In this document: piece after piece, positions 31,116-40,884 of the stretch
Layout: each line of letters starts with the position of its first letter
Position numbering within the stretch: position 1 is the stretch's first letter
Assembly (NCBI RefSeq): GCF_001865245.1
Contig: NZ_MKXB01000189.1
Location: 62,001 to 126,000 of the forward strand
DNA from: Streptomyces sp. CC53
GTDB lineage: Bacteria; Actinomycetota; Actinomycetes; Streptomycetales; Streptomycetaceae
Length of the DNA stretch: 64,000 nt
Reading direction: 5' to 3'
The notes under the pieces: generated by a model
Seen by the model: only the letters and a program-made list of their open reading frames with translations
Databases searched by the model: none
What the model was told of the DNA's origin: nothing
Made by a program: the position numbers and the translations under genes

Positions 31116-34100
31116 GTGCCGGTTACGAATCTCGGCTTCAATATCGTCAGTGCCTACAATGGCCGCGGCGTCCGGCAGGCGCAGCGCGACATCCGGTCGC
31201 TCAACTCTCAGATCATCCGCGTCTCCAACATCACTCAGGGCGTCTCCACGATCGGAATCGGCGCTCTCCGCGGAGTCGCGGTGGCCACCGCCCCGGCGCT
31301 GCTGACTCTTACTCGCGCTGCGACGTCTTCGGTGGCCTCGATCACCGCGATGGGCGTAGCGGCGGGTTCGGTTGGTGGCATTTTCGCCGGCGCCATGACT
31401 GGCGCGATCAAGCGCACTATCGAGATGCGGGATTCTACCGGAGCCCTGCGCGGCGAGGTCGATAAGGCAAAGGCAGCCCTGGACAAGGAGAAGGCGGCAC
31501 TCGCCGGCCTCAAGCCCGGTAGCCAGGCGTACAAGAACCAGCTTGATCGGATCAAGGAAGCGCAGGCTGCTGTCACCGAGGCGCAGAACGAGTACAACGC
31601 GTCCTTGAAGAGGATGACTCCCTCTCAGAACGCGTTTCTGAAGAGCCTTGACCTGACAACTACTGCTTGGAACAAGTTCATTGTTGCCACGCAGGACAAA
31701 ACGTTGACGGTGGCCAGCCAGACCCTGACCGGTGTGGCTGGGGCGATCGGCAAGATGAAGCCGGTTGTGGACGCGATTTTCCCAGCGGTTCAGCGGGTGA
31801 GTCAGGCATTTCAGAAGTGGGCCACCGGCTCCGGTATGGACCGGTTCATTCAGGTGCTCCTCGATAGAGGGGTTCCCGCGCTGGACGCTCTTCTTCGTGC
31901 AGGCCGGTCGGTGATGACCGTGCTCGGCGCGGGTTTCCGCGCATTCGCTCCTCTTGGCGCGAGCATGGCGAACAGCATCATGCGTGGCGCTGCGGCCATG
32001 GCGGCCTGGGCTCAGGACGGCGGGTTCCTTCGCTTCATCGAGCGGGTGCGGCAGGACGCGCCTCAGGTCCGCGAGTTCCTGCGGGCCTTGAGGGACGGGC
32101 TCTCGCAGCTCCTCCAGGCGATCAGGGAGCTCGGACCGCTGGCGCTCGGGCTGTCGACGGCGCTCTTGCGGATCATCGCGTCCACGCCGATCCCCGTCCT
32201 TCAGGCGATCATCCTGTCCTATACGGCATGGAAGACCGCCCTGCTGGGACTGATCGTCGTCAAGGGTCTGTTCATCGGCGTGATGGGCTTGGCGCGGGCC
32301 GCGGTCTTCGCCTACAGCCTCGCGCAGATCCTCCTGACCGGAAGCACAAGGCTGCTCGGCGCCTCGACAATGGCGCTGAGCGTGCAGCTCCTCGTCATGC
32401 AGGCCCGCATGCTGATCATCGCGGCAGCGACCAAGGTGTGGGCAGCAGCGCAGTGGCTCCTGAACATCGCCATGCGCGCGAATCCCATCATCTTGATCGT
32501 CTCCCTGATTGCCACACTGGTCGCGGGCATCATCTGGGTCGCCACCCAGACACGCTTCTTCCAGACCGTGTGGAGCGCGGTATGGAACACCGTGAAGGCC
32601 GTAGCGGACTTCATCTGGAGCGCCCTTCAGTTCGGATTCCGCGCGATGGTGACGTTCTTCGTCATCGTTTGGCAGACCGTCTCAGGCGCCCTGGTCGCTG
32701 CATGGAACGTGGTCTGGAACCTCATGCGGGTGGCCGCCCAGGTCGTCTGGACCGTCCTCCAGGCGGCGTGGAACGTCTTCATCAACACGCTCCTCACGAT
32801 CTGGAACGCGGTTTCAACCGCTCTTGCGGCGGCCTGGAACGCGGTTTGGAACGGCATCCGAGTAGCTGCACAAGCGATCTGGACCGTCCTCCAGGCGGCC
32901 TGGAACATCTTCATCAACACGCTCCTCACGATCTGGAATGTGGTTTCCACGGCCCTTGTCACGGCCTGGAACTTCGTCTGGAACGTCATAAGTACGGCCG
33001 CACAGGGGATCTGGACCATCCTTCAGGCGGCGTGGAACGTCTTCATCAACACGCTGCTGACCATTTGGAACACGGTCTCCGCTGCCCTTCGAGCGGCATG
33101 GGACCTCGTCTGGACCGGGATCCAGACCGCAGCAGAGACGGTGTGGAACTTCCTCACCGCGGCGTGGGAAACCTTCACCAACACGCTGCAATCGATCTGG
33201 GACGGCTTCAAAGACGGGTTCATGTCCGCCATCGAAGCTGTCTGGAAAAGCATCCGGTCCACGGCCGAGTCGGTCTGGCGCAGCATCGGTGAGGTCATCG
33301 AGGGCGCCATCAACGGCATCATCGGGATCATCAACCGGATCATCGGTGCTTGGAACAGGATCACGGGCGCTGTCGGGCTCGATTCGCTCAACATTCCGAC
33401 GATCCCCACCGTCAGCATCAACTTCGCGTACGGCGGAATCGTTGGGGAGGCCCCCGGGTTCGCCAAGGGCGGCACCGTCGCAATGCACCGCAGGGGCGGT
33501 GTCCTCCCTGGGTATTCGCCCGGTCGGGACACCGTTCCGGCCATGCTCAGCCGCGGCGAGGGCGTCCTCGTGCCGGAAGCGGTCCGCGGCCTGGGGCCGA
33601 ACTTCGTCCACTGGGCGAACCGGCACTTCTCCAGGGGCCGGGCCGGTAAGAACGTGGCCTACCCGGGCTACGCCGTCGGCGGGATCGCCGGCATCGAGGC
33701 GTGGCAGCGGGTCGGCGGCGACGTCGGCTGGGCCTTCCTTCAGGGCGGCGGTGTCGTCACGGGCGACGACGACACCCCGCGGCCGAACATCGGCCAGGGG
33801 GCGTTCTTCAGCAGCGACCCCAACCGCAGGGAGCGCAGCCCCAGCTTCGGTGGCGTTGCCGGTATCGGCAGTCCCGAAGCGCCGGAAGGGCCGATCAGCG
33901 GGTTCGTCACGAACGTGTTGGGATTCCTTGGGGAAGCGGCGATTCGTGCCGCGTTCAGCTTTGCGACCCGTCTGCTCGACGGCTTCAGCATGGCCGGCAA
34001 CTTCGGGAAGATCCTCGTCGCGGGCACCAAGAAGATCCTCAACGCCATGATCGACGATCTGATTCGGCGGGACTCCGAGGCCAAGGCCGAGTTCGAGTCG

Positions 34101-36326
34101 ATGGCGGTCGCGGGGAATCCCGGCTCCGTCTCGGCGTGGTCTGGCCTCGCGGCCCAGGCCCTCGCTAGGGCCGGCCTCGCCCCTGGCCAGCTTCCCCGGT
34201 TCCTCGCCCTGATGGCTGCGGAGTCCGGCGGTAACCCGAACGCGATCAACAACTGGGACATCAACGCCCGCAACGGCGTCCCGTCCCAGGGCTTGATGCA
34301 GGTGATTCCGCCGACGTTCGCCGCCTATCGGGACCCTTCCCTGTCTAATAACATCTTGGATCCCCTCGCCAACATGACCGCGGCTGCCCGCTACATCAGG
34401 TCGCGGTACGGCGGCCAGGTGCCCGGTTCTCCGTACGCCAACGGGACTCCGGGTGCGACCAGGGGGCCGCATCTCGTGGGTGAGAACGGTCCCGAGATGG
34501 TGAACTTCCGGGGCGGGGAGACGGTGATGTCCGCCGTCGATACCCGAAGGGCTCTTGGCAGCACGCGCGTCGGGGGAGGTGCGGCGGCTGGGGGTTCGGG
34601 CAGTATCGAGGATCTCCTCGCGATGTTCCCGGAGATCCAGAAGCACGTCGAAGACCTTGTGCCGCAGTGGCACGAGGCGATGCGTGCACGCACGGCCGAG
34701 ACCTGGGCCGCGATGTCGGCGCAGCAGATCACGTCCTGGGAGGGGATGAAGGCATCCGTCTTCTTCCCGTTCCGCGATGAGATGACCGTGCAGATGCCTC
34801 TCCACCTGGAGGCCATGCGTCTGGCCAACTTCACCAAGTGGACCCAGATGGGCGCCGACAGCCTGGCCCAGTGGGAGCTGATGCGCACCGGGGTGTTCGT
34901 GCCGGCCATGGATCACATGACGGTGCAGATGCCGACGTGGGCTGCGCAGATGCAGGCGGCTGTCTCGGCGGCCTTCGCCGGCATGCTGGAGTCCGTCCAG
35001 GGCTCTTGGGCCGGCATGCAGGAGGCCACCCGCGGGCCGGTCAACTGGATCATCAGCAACAGCTACGGCAACGGCATCCGCCGGCTGTGGAACGAGGTCG
35101 CCGCGGTCATCTTCGACGGCGGTGGGCGCACGCTCCCGGCCGTGTCCACCCTCGCCACGGGTGGCCGGGTCGCCGGGCGCGGCACACGCACCTCTGACTC
35201 CAACCTCGCTCTTCTCTCCCGAGGGGAGCATGTGTGGAGCGCCAGGGAGGTTGCCGCGGCGGGTGGCCACCATGCAGTCGAGGCGCTTCGTGCCCGTGCT
35301 CGTGGCGGGCATCTGCCGGGCCTCGCGCTCGGCGGCTGGCTCACGAACGCCGGCGCGGTCTCGGGCAGCAGTCCGGCCGGCGTCCCGGTCAGCACCCCGC
35401 TGGTCCGGGGCTGGCTCGGCGACGACGTCATTCCGGTCCTGGAGAACATCGACGCCGCGGCCCGGAACGCCTTGGGCGGCTCCGCCTTCCGGCGCCTGGC
35501 CGCTCTCGGAGACGTCCTTCGACCGGTCGACTGGATGAAGCAGTACATCGAGCTCGACGACGAGCTGAACCGGGTGTTCATCGGCACGGGCCCTCCGTGG
35601 GTTCCGGGCGTCTCCGATGTCCGGACCAGCTGGGGCGGCGTGGCGGTGAACCAGCGTACGGCGCAGATGCTGAACATGGCTCTCGCGCTCGGCGCCAGTT
35701 TCAGCGCGACGCAGGGCTCGTGGAGCACCAGCGTTGCGGCGTCGGCCGGCACGCATGCCGGCGGCGGTGTCGTGGACCTGGTCCCGGCGAACAACACCAA
35801 CGTCGCCGCGCTGCGGGCGGTCGGGTTCGCTGCATGGAACCGCGGTGCGGCGTGGGGCTCCCCCTCGTTCGCCCCGCACATCCATGCGGTCGCGATCGGC
35901 GACCCGACGGCATCCCCTGCGGCCCAGGCCCAGGTGGCGTCGTTCTTCGCCGGCGGCAACGGCTTGGCCAACGGCGGCCCGGACAACTTCGCCGGCGGGC
36001 TCTCGTTCGCTGGTCTGGCCAGCGGCGAGAAGCCGACCGGCCAGTTGCTGGCGCTGATCGAGCAGATGCGCGGGCCTGGCACGCCGGTCGATCCGGCGGA
36101 CATCGACCAGTTCCGTCCGATCTCGTTCGACAGCGGGGGCATGCTGGAGCCGGGCTACACCCTGGCCTACAACGGCACCGGCAAGCCGGAACCCGTTGGT
36201 GAAACGGGCAAGGAGGTGCACATCCACATCCACGGAAATGTGTACACGAAATCGGCTGCCGAGTTCGAGGACATGCTCGCTGGTGCGATGCAGAACCTCA
36301 AGCGTAAGAACCGCTTGCCGCGATGA
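31116..36326 (+). CDS. Tape measure protein with SLT transglycosylase and M15-like domains
   Basis: The 1736-residue ruler of the tail. GTG start after GGAAGGGGGCGG. Order: helical N-terminus with hydrophobic segments (about 50-100), coiled coil (about 115-170), membrane-like stretches (380-480), Trp-rich 44-residue repeats (about 506-725), Gly-rich linkers, a soluble lytic transglycosylase domain (about 1012-1110; MAAESGGNPNAIN with catalytic Glu, SQGLMQVIPPTF), helical region, and an M15-like peptidase or wall-binding domain (about 1500-1605; SAGTHAGGGVVD and HIHAVAIGD). The last domain is shared with the lysin at 45867. These domains would open the wall during DNA entry. Confidence 0.9.
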   Translation: MPVTNLGFNIVSAYNGRGVRQAQRDIRSLNSQIIRVSNITQGVSTIGIGALRGVAVATAPALLTLTRAATSSVASITAMGVAAGSVGGIFAGAMTGAIKRTIEMRDSTGALRGEVDKAKAALDKEKAALAGLKPGSQAYKNQLDRIKEAQAAVTEAQNEYNASLKRMTPSQNAFLKSLDLTTTAWNKFIVATQDKTLTVASQTLTGVAGAIGKMKPVVDAIFPAVQRVSQAFQKWATGSGMDRFIQVLLDRGVPALDALLRAGRSVMTVLGAGFRAFAPLGASMANSIMRGAAAMAAWAQDGGFLRFIERVRQDAPQVREFLRALRDGLSQLLQAIRELGPLALGLSTALLRIIASTPIPVLQAIILSYTAWKTALLGLIVVKGLFIGVMGLARAAVFAYSLAQILLTGSTRLLGASTMALSVQLLVMQARMLIIAAATKVWAAAQWLLNIAMRANPIILIVSLIATLVAGIIWVATQTRFFQTVWSAVWNTVKAVADFIWSALQFGFRAMVTFFVIVWQTVSGALVAAWNVVWNLMRVAAQVVWTVLQAAWNVFINTLLTIWNAVSTALAAAWNAVWNGIRVAAQAIWTVLQAAWNIFINTLLTIWNVVSTALVTAWNFVWNVISTAAQGIWTILQAAWNVFINTLLTIWNTVSAALRAAWDLVWTGIQTAAETVWNFLTAAWETFTNTLQSIWDGFKDGFMSAIEAVWKSIRSTAESVWRSIGEVIEGAINGIIGIINRIIGAWNRITGAVGLDSLNIPTIPTVSINFAYGGIVGEAPGFAKGGTVAMHRRGGVLPGYSPGRDTVPAMLSRGEGVLVPEAVRGLGPNFVHWANRHFSRGRAGKNVAYPGYAVGGIAGIEAWQRVGGDVGWAFLQGGGVVTGDDDTPRPNIGQGAFFSSDPNRRERSPSFGGVAGIGSPEAPEGPISGFVTNVLGFLGEAAIRAAFSFATRLLDGFSMAGNFGKILVAGTKKILNAMIDDLIRRDSEAKAEFESMAVAGNPGSVSAWSGLAAQALARAGLAPGQLPRFLALMAAESGGNPNAINNWDINARNGVPSQGLMQVIPPTFAAYRDPSLSNNILDPLANMTAAARYIRSRYGGQVPGSPYANGTPGATRGPHLVGENGPEMVNFRGGETVMSAVDTRRALGSTRVGGGAAAGGSGSIEDLLAMFPEIQKHVEDLVPQWHEAMRARTAETWAAMSAQQITSWEGMKASVFFPFRDEMTVQMPLHLEAMRLANFTKWTQMGADSLAQWELMRTGVFVPAMDHMTVQMPTWAAQMQAAVSAAFAGMLESVQGSWAGMQEATRGPVNWIISNSYGNGIRRLWNEVAAVIFDGGGRTLPAVSTLATGGRVAGRGTRTSDSNLALLSRGEHVWSAREVAAAGGHHAVEALRARARGGHLPGLALGGWLTNAGAVSGSSPAGVPVSTPLVRGWLGDDVIPVLENIDAAARNALGGSAFRRLAALGDVLRPVDWMKQYIELDDELNRVFIGTGPPWVPGVSDVRTSWGGVAVNQRTAQMLNMALALGASFSATQGSWSTSVAASAGTHAGGGVVDLVPANNTNVAALRAVGFAAWNRGAAWGSPSFAPHIHAVAIGDPTASPAAQAQVASFFAGGNGLANGGPDNFAGGLSFAGLASGEKPTGQLLALIEQMRGPGTPVDPADIDQFRPISFDSGGMLEPGYTLAYNGTGKPEPVGETGKEVHIHIHGNVYTKSAAEFEDMLAGAMQNLKRKNRLPR
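32763..33190 (+). repeat. 132-bp tandem repeats in the tape measure gene
   Basis: Near-identical units begin at 32763, 32895 and 33027, with a diverged fourth at 33159; spacing is exactly 132 bp (44 residues). Each encodes AAWN[V/I]FINTLLTIWN and a Trp-rich helix. Repeat number probably sets tail length. Confidence 0.85.
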
Positions 36327-36344
36327 GGCGAAGGGAGCTTCCTG

Positions 36345-39300
36345 ATGAGCATCACCCAGGTAGGAAGCTCCACCAGCGGGGTTGAGCCGGCTAGTACATC
36401 GGTTAGCGCTGACAGGCCGACCGGAGTACAGGAAGGTAACATCCTGATCGCGACCTTCCAGGCTAATGATCAGGATGCTACCTTCCCGTCCGGGTTTACA
36501 GAGTTTGTAGACGAGCTGACCGGGGTTTTCAGGCTCCAGATGGCCTGGAAGAAGGCGACATCTTCGGAGCCGTCGAGTTACTCGGTTTCGGTGGGCGCTT
36601 CAGCGCCCCTGGTTTTGAGTATTCAGGCGTGGGCCGGGGCCGATGCGGTAAGCCCCACCTATGCGGCGAGCCGGGCCGTTGCCTCGGATGCCACAGACCA
36701 GTCTGAGCCGTTCAGTACTCCGACGATCACCAACAACAACGTCGGCCGTGGCCGGAAGCTGTACCTTCGGGCCTGCCGGTCGACGAGCTCTATCATCACG
36801 TACACCACGGCTGTGTCCGGTGTCACAGAGGTCGAAGACGTCGGTGTCTTCTCCGGCGGCACCGTTCGCTACTCCCACGGGCTGTACAAGGACAACAACG
36901 ACCTGGACCACGATGCCCGCGGCAGCCAGTCCGGGATCGGTATCACCGCGAGTGATACCGAAACCAACAACATCGTTGTCACCTACATCCTGACGTCGCA
37001 GATCAACGCCGGGCACGCCGCGGTCACAGCGACGGGCAACGCGCCCCGTGCAGGCGTCGGGGCAAAGGCCACCGCCGCTACGGCTACCGCCACGGCGAAC
37101 GACGCCCTGGTCGTCACGGAGACCGTCGAGGCGCCCGCTGAGCCTGGGGCTGTCGCCGCTACCGCCAACGATGCGACCGCGGGGCTGGTCGAGTTCCCCC
37201 GGACCGCCTCCTACCAGATCTTCATCGACTGGGACAACGACGGAGGGCTCCAGCTCGGGGAGTTCGAGGCGACAACCGAAGGGTGGATCGGCTTCGGGAG
37301 CATCGCGCCGACGCTGACGGTCTCCGACACCCGGGCGAAGTCCGGGAACAAGTCGCTGCGCATCGACTTCCGAACCTTCAACCCGTTCCAGTTCGGTGTG
37401 GCCGGCTCCGGCTTCGACCAGGGCGGCTTCGGCGGGGACCAGTTCGACCCCCCGGAACTGCCGATCAAGTTCGACCAGGCCGGGCAGGGCTTCGACGACG
37501 GGCGGTTCGCCGCGTTCAAGGACCAGACGGCCCCCGACCCGGCCGAGCCCGCCTTCCAGTCACCCGGCATCGAGCGGCCCTTCACCGGTTTGTTCGTGGG
37601 GCGCGTCTACGAACTGGTGGCGTGGGTGTTCGTGCCCACCGGCAGCCCCGCGGTCCGCGTGGGCGTTCGCGGCATCGGCACGTCCGCCGCCTCCTCAACG
37701 AATGACGCCTGGGAGCGGCTGTCGTTCAGCTTCGCCGCCACCTCCACGGACCACGTCCTGGAGCTGACGACCGACGAGGACAACCCCGCCTCCGCCCCTG
37801 TCTGGGCGGACCTGTTCCAGGTTCTCGGCCCCGGAGAGGACGTATCGCACCGCGTGCTCGGTCTGCGGCAGGCGCTCGCCTTCTCGGCAGGCCGGGACAC
37901 CGCGCGCTCCCTCGCGGCCATCAAGCCCGGGGAAACCCGCATGGTCTTGGACAACGAGTCGGGCGACTACTCTCCGGACAATCCCGGGTCGCTGCTGGCG
38001 AGCTTCCTTGGCCCCGGCCGGCCGGTACTGATCCGCGCGGAGCACGGGAACCGGATCTACAACCTGTTCCGCGGCTACCTGGACAGCTACGACCTGTCCC
38101 CGAACCCGGACAGCCGCAGCGTCGAGCTCGGTGCCCTGGACCTCCTGGGTGTCCTCGCGGACGCCGAGATGTCCACCCAGCTCTACTCCTCGCTGCGCAC
38201 GGGAGCCGCGGTCAATGCCCTCCTGGACGAGATCGGCTGGCCCTCGTCGCTACGCGACATCGACCCGGGAGCCACGACCATCCAGTGGTGGTGGGAAGAG
38301 GGCACGACCGGGCTGGAGGCCCTCGCGAAGATCGTGGACTCCGAAGGCCCGCCGGCTATCGCGTACGTGGACACGTCCGGGAACCTCGTGTTTCGGGACC
38401 GGCACCACAGGATGACGCGGGCCGAGTCCACGGCCATCCAGGCGACGATCAGGGACGGCCACGAAGAGCCGATGTTCTCGCCGCCGCTGAACTACGACAT
38501 CGGATGGCGCGACCTGATCAACGACGTGGTCATCGACGTGACGGAACGCCGCCCGGATGTGGAGCAGCGGGTCTGGTCGACGCAGGACCGCTTCGTGATC
38601 GAGCCGGGAGGGACTCGGGAGTTCATCGTCAAGCCATCGGATCCCTTCCTCAACGCGCAGGTTCCGGTGGGGCAGGCGTTCAACGTGGACGGTTACGAGG
38701 TCGAGCCTGATTTCGTGATCGAATCTGGTTCTGTCGGTGAGGTCACTCTGTCCCGTACATCGGGCCAGTCCACGAAGATCATCGTCAAGTCTGACTCGGG
38801 TGTACCGACGGTTATCCAGGGGATGGCTCTCCGGGCTTCTCCGGTGACGGTCCACCTGGAGCAGCAGGTGCGCAGGGCCGACACCGACTCTCAGGCGCAG
38901 CACGGCGTGAAGTCGCTCCAGGAGGAGGCGCCGTGGGTGACGGTGAACGACGCTGAGGCGATCTCCGAACTGATCATTGGGAACCGCTCACAGCGGCTTC
39001 CGGTCGTCCAGATCAGGATCACCAACGGAAACGCCCAGCGGATGGCGCACATCCTTCAAAGGCGCCTGTCTGACCGCATCCACATTGTGGAGATGCTCCA
39101 GTCGTTCATGGACCACGACTTCTTCATTGAGCAGATCTCTCACGAGATCGCCCAAGTCGGCTATGACCACAGCGTGGTTCTCGGTTGTGAGCGGGCCCGC
39201 GAGCAGGTGTTCAAGGCAACGGAGGATGAGACGGAGCCGCCGCCGGCCTTCATGTTCGATGTCGACGGCCAGGGGTTCGACGATGGCTATTTCGAGCCCG

Positions 39301-39377
39301 GCGACGGCTTCCAGCTCGCGGAGACCGTGTTCAAGCTGGGCTCCTCGCAGCTGGACGTAGACGGACTGGGCTACTAG
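36345..39377 (+). CDS. Minor tail protein with repeat segment (1010 aa)
   Basis: A 1010-residue protein directly after the tape measure gene, in the distal-tail/tail-tip position. Residues 1-215 are a beta-rich domain related to the N-terminus of the 926-residue protein; 216-280 is a short stretch of the same Ala-rich repeat (AGHAAVTATGNAP). A carbohydrate-binding-like sandwich follows (about 330-480), then the tail core (GETRMVLDNESGDYSPDNPGS, LGALDLLGVLADAEM, EALAKIVDSEGPPAIAYVD), typical of Streptomyces phage minor tail proteins. C-terminal segments contain FD-rich Gly motifs like those at 370-400. Confidence 0.75.
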   Translation: MSITQVGSSTSGVEPASTSVSADRPTGVQEGNILIATFQANDQDATFPSGFTEFVDELTGVFRLQMAWKKATSSEPSSYSVSVGASAPLVLSIQAWAGADAVSPTYAASRAVASDATDQSEPFSTPTITNNNVGRGRKLYLRACRSTSSIITYTTAVSGVTEVEDVGVFSGGTVRYSHGLYKDNNDLDHDARGSQSGIGITASDTETNNIVVTYILTSQINAGHAAVTATGNAPRAGVGAKATAATATATANDALVVTETVEAPAEPGAVAATANDATAGLVEFPRTASYQIFIDWDNDGGLQLGEFEATTEGWIGFGSIAPTLTVSDTRAKSGNKSLRIDFRTFNPFQFGVAGSGFDQGGFGGDQFDPPELPIKFDQAGQGFDDGRFAAFKDQTAPDPAEPAFQSPGIERPFTGLFVGRVYELVAWVFVPTGSPAVRVGVRGIGTSAASSTNDAWERLSFSFAATSTDHVLELTTDEDNPASAPVWADLFQVLGPGEDVSHRVLGLRQALAFSAGRDTARSLAAIKPGETRMVLDNESGDYSPDNPGSLLASFLGPGRPVLIRAEHGNRIYNLFRGYLDSYDLSPNPDSRSVELGALDLLGVLADAEMSTQLYSSLRTGAAVNALLDEIGWPSSLRDIDPGATTIQWWWEEGTTGLEALAKIVDSEGPPAIAYVDTSGNLVFRDRHHRMTRAESTAIQATIRDGHEEPMFSPPLNYDIGWRDLINDVVIDVTERRPDVEQRVWSTQDRFVIEPGGTREFIVKPSDPFLNAQVPVGQAFNVDGYEVEPDFVIESGSVGEVTLSRTSGQSTKIIVKSDSGVPTVIQGMALRASPVTVHLEQQVRRADTDSQAQHGVKSLQEEAPWVTVNDAEAISELIIGNRSQRLPVVQIRITNGNAQRMAHILQRRLSDRIHIVEMLQSFMDHDFFIEQISHEIAQVGYDHSVVLGCERAREQVFKATEDETEPPPAFMFDVDGQGFDDGYFEPGDGFQLAETVFKLGSSQLDVDGLGY

Positions 39378-39396
39378 AGGGCCTCGGCCCAAGGAT

Positions 39397-39440
39397 CCCG
39401 GCGCCCCTGCCTGATCAGAAGGCGGGGGCCGGGGTCTTTC
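39397..39440 (+). terminator. Intrinsic terminator after the minor tail gene
   Basis: CCCGGCGCCCCTGCC (39397-39411) pairs with GGCGGGGGCCGGGG (39421-39434) and is followed by TCTTTC. A weaker T-tract than usual but a very stable stem. Confidence 0.65.
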
Positions 39441-39467
39441 CATGTCCTCAATCAGGGAGGAACCCGC

Positions 39468-39785
39468 ATGCATTTGATCACAGGCAGGGCTCGGGCACGT
39501 ATGTACTGGGGCAACTGGATCGCCGATTGTCCCGGCAACTGCGGGTGCGCCCTGCGGCTCAAGCCGGCTCAGGCGTCGTTCCCTTGCCCGGAGTGCAAGC
39601 TCATCAGCGAGGTGGAGTGGCCGAGTAACGCCGACGAGATCTACCAGGTTCTGCTGAAGCGGCCGGCGCCGAGGAATCGGAACTGGTTCCCGGCCGGGCA
39701 CGAGCTGGCCCTGCGTGCGGGCTGCCCGCACGGGCAGTCCGTAGCCGACCTGGAGGCGGAGACCGCAGAGCACATGGAGGGGTGA
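39468..39785 (+). CDS. Zinc-ribbon protein of the tail region (105 aa)
   Basis: A 105-residue protein after AGGGAGGAA. Cys residues at CPGNCGCALRL and SFPCPECKLI form a zinc ribbon; a final CPHGQS knuckle may add a ligand. Position between minor tail and tail-fibre genes recalls small chaperone or structural zinc proteins of actinophages. Function unknown. Confidence 0.55.
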   Translation: MHLITGRARARMYWGNWIADCPGNCGCALRLKPAQASFPCPECKLISEVEWPSNADEIYQVLLKRPAPRNRNWFPAGHELALRAGCPHGQSVADLEAETAEHMEG

Positions 39786-39789
39786 CCCG

Positions 39790-40326
39790 ATGGCTTGGAC
39801 GTCCCCCATGACGGCGGTCGCAAACGACGTCTTCACTGCCGCCCAGTTCAATACGCACGTTCGCGACAATCTGCTGGAGACCGCGCCGGCGAAGGCGACG
39901 ACCGACGGCGGGATGTTCTTCGCTACCGGGGCGAACGCCATCGCGGAGCGGGTGCCCACGACGGCGACGGTGGCGACGAGCGAGTCCACGACCAGCACCA
40001 GCTACACGGACCTGTCGACGGCCGGCCCGGCGGTGACCGTGACCACCGGCACCAGGGCGCTTGTGTTTATCAGTGCGGACGCACAGAACGACGCGGCAGG
40101 CAGCGATGCCCTGTATTCGTACGCGGTGTCCGGTAGTACTACGGTCGCCGCCGCCGACTCCTTCGGATCGTTCCTTGAGTCGTCCGGGAGCAGGCGCCAC
40201 CGCTGGACGGTGGCCAGCATGCAGACCGGTCTTACGGCAGGTTCCAATACGTTCACGATGAAGTACCGGGTGTCTGCGAACACCGGCACGTTCCAGAATC
40301 GGAACATCGTCGTCGTGCCCATGTGA
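39790..40326 (+). CDS. Tail-tip/fibre paralog 1 of 7 (178 aa)
   Basis: First of seven consecutive homologous genes. It shows the family layout clearly: N-terminal MAWTSPMTAVANDVFTAAQ-F-NTHVRDNLLETAP block (1-38), a central TSTSYTDLSTAGPAVTVTTGT strand pair, a variable strand-rich middle, and a closing GSNTFTMKYRVSANTGTFQN block. The N-terminal block is known from actinophage minor tail proteins. Its 5' 110 bp are almost identical to paralog 5, suggesting recent duplication or gene conversion. Confidence 0.7.
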   Translation: MAWTSPMTAVANDVFTAAQFNTHVRDNLLETAPAKATTDGGMFFATGANAIAERVPTTATVATSESTTSTSYTDLSTAGPAVTVTTGTRALVFISADAQNDAAGSDALYSYAVSGSTTVAAADSFGSFLESSGSRRHRWTVASMQTGLTAGSNTFTMKYRVSANTGTFQNRNIVVVPM

Positions 40327-40339
40327 GGGGTGAGTCCTC

Positions 40340-40876
40340 ATGGCATGGACCGCCCCCATGACGGCTGTGATCGGGCAACCCTGGACGGCGGCCCAATTCA
40401 ACCAGCACGTCCGGGACAACCTGCTGGAGACGATGCCCGGCAAGGCCACCGCCGCAAACCGGTTGTATGTCACGAGTACGACGAAGGCCATCGCGGAGCG
40501 CGCACCCGATTCCGCGTTCCTGGCGACGGCGGCAACAACCACGTCGACGTCGTACGTCACCCTGGGAACCGGGCCGGCCGTGACGGTGACCACCGGCTCC
40601 ACCGCGGTGGTGTGGTTCGGCTGCCAGCTCAAGAACAGCTTGACCAACGCGCAGGCGATGGCAGCTGTGGCGATCTCCGGTGCGACGACCCGGGACGCGG
40701 CGGACGCAGACCGGCTTCTGATGTCGGGTGTGACCGCGGACAAGGACAACCGGTTCGGGGTGTGCCGGCGCTTCACCGGGCTCAGCCCCGGCAGCCAGAC
40801 GTTCACCATGCAGTACCGGGTGTCCGCAGGCACAGGCACCTTCTCCCGGCGGGAAATCGTCGTTCTGCCTTTGTGA
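40340..40876 (+). CDS. Tail-tip/fibre paralog 2 of 7 (178 aa)
   Basis: Begins MAWTAPMTAVIGQPWTAAQF and keeps NQHVRDNLLETMPGKA. The centre (TTSTSYVTLGTGPAVTVTTGS) and the end (GSQTFTMQYRVSAGTGTFSRREIVVLP) are conserved, while residues about 85-140 differ from the other copies. It follows paralog 1 by 13 bp with a GAGGGG ribosome-binding site, so each copy is separately translated. Confidence 0.7.
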   Translation: MAWTAPMTAVIGQPWTAAQFNQHVRDNLLETMPGKATAANRLYVTSTTKAIAERAPDSAFLATAATTTSTSYVTLGTGPAVTVTTGSTAVVWFGCQLKNSLTNAQAMAAVAISGATTRDAADADRLLMSGVTADKDNRFGVCRRFTGLSPGSQTFTMQYRVSAGTGTFSRREIVVLPL

Positions 40877-40884
40877 GGTGACAC

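Noticed and set aside
32814..36233. Minus-strand open frame of more than 1100 codons antisense to the tape measure gene
   Set aside because: It mirrors the codon structure of the plus-strand gene, has no start signal and an Arg/Asp/Val-rich composition typical of an antisense frame in high-GC DNA.
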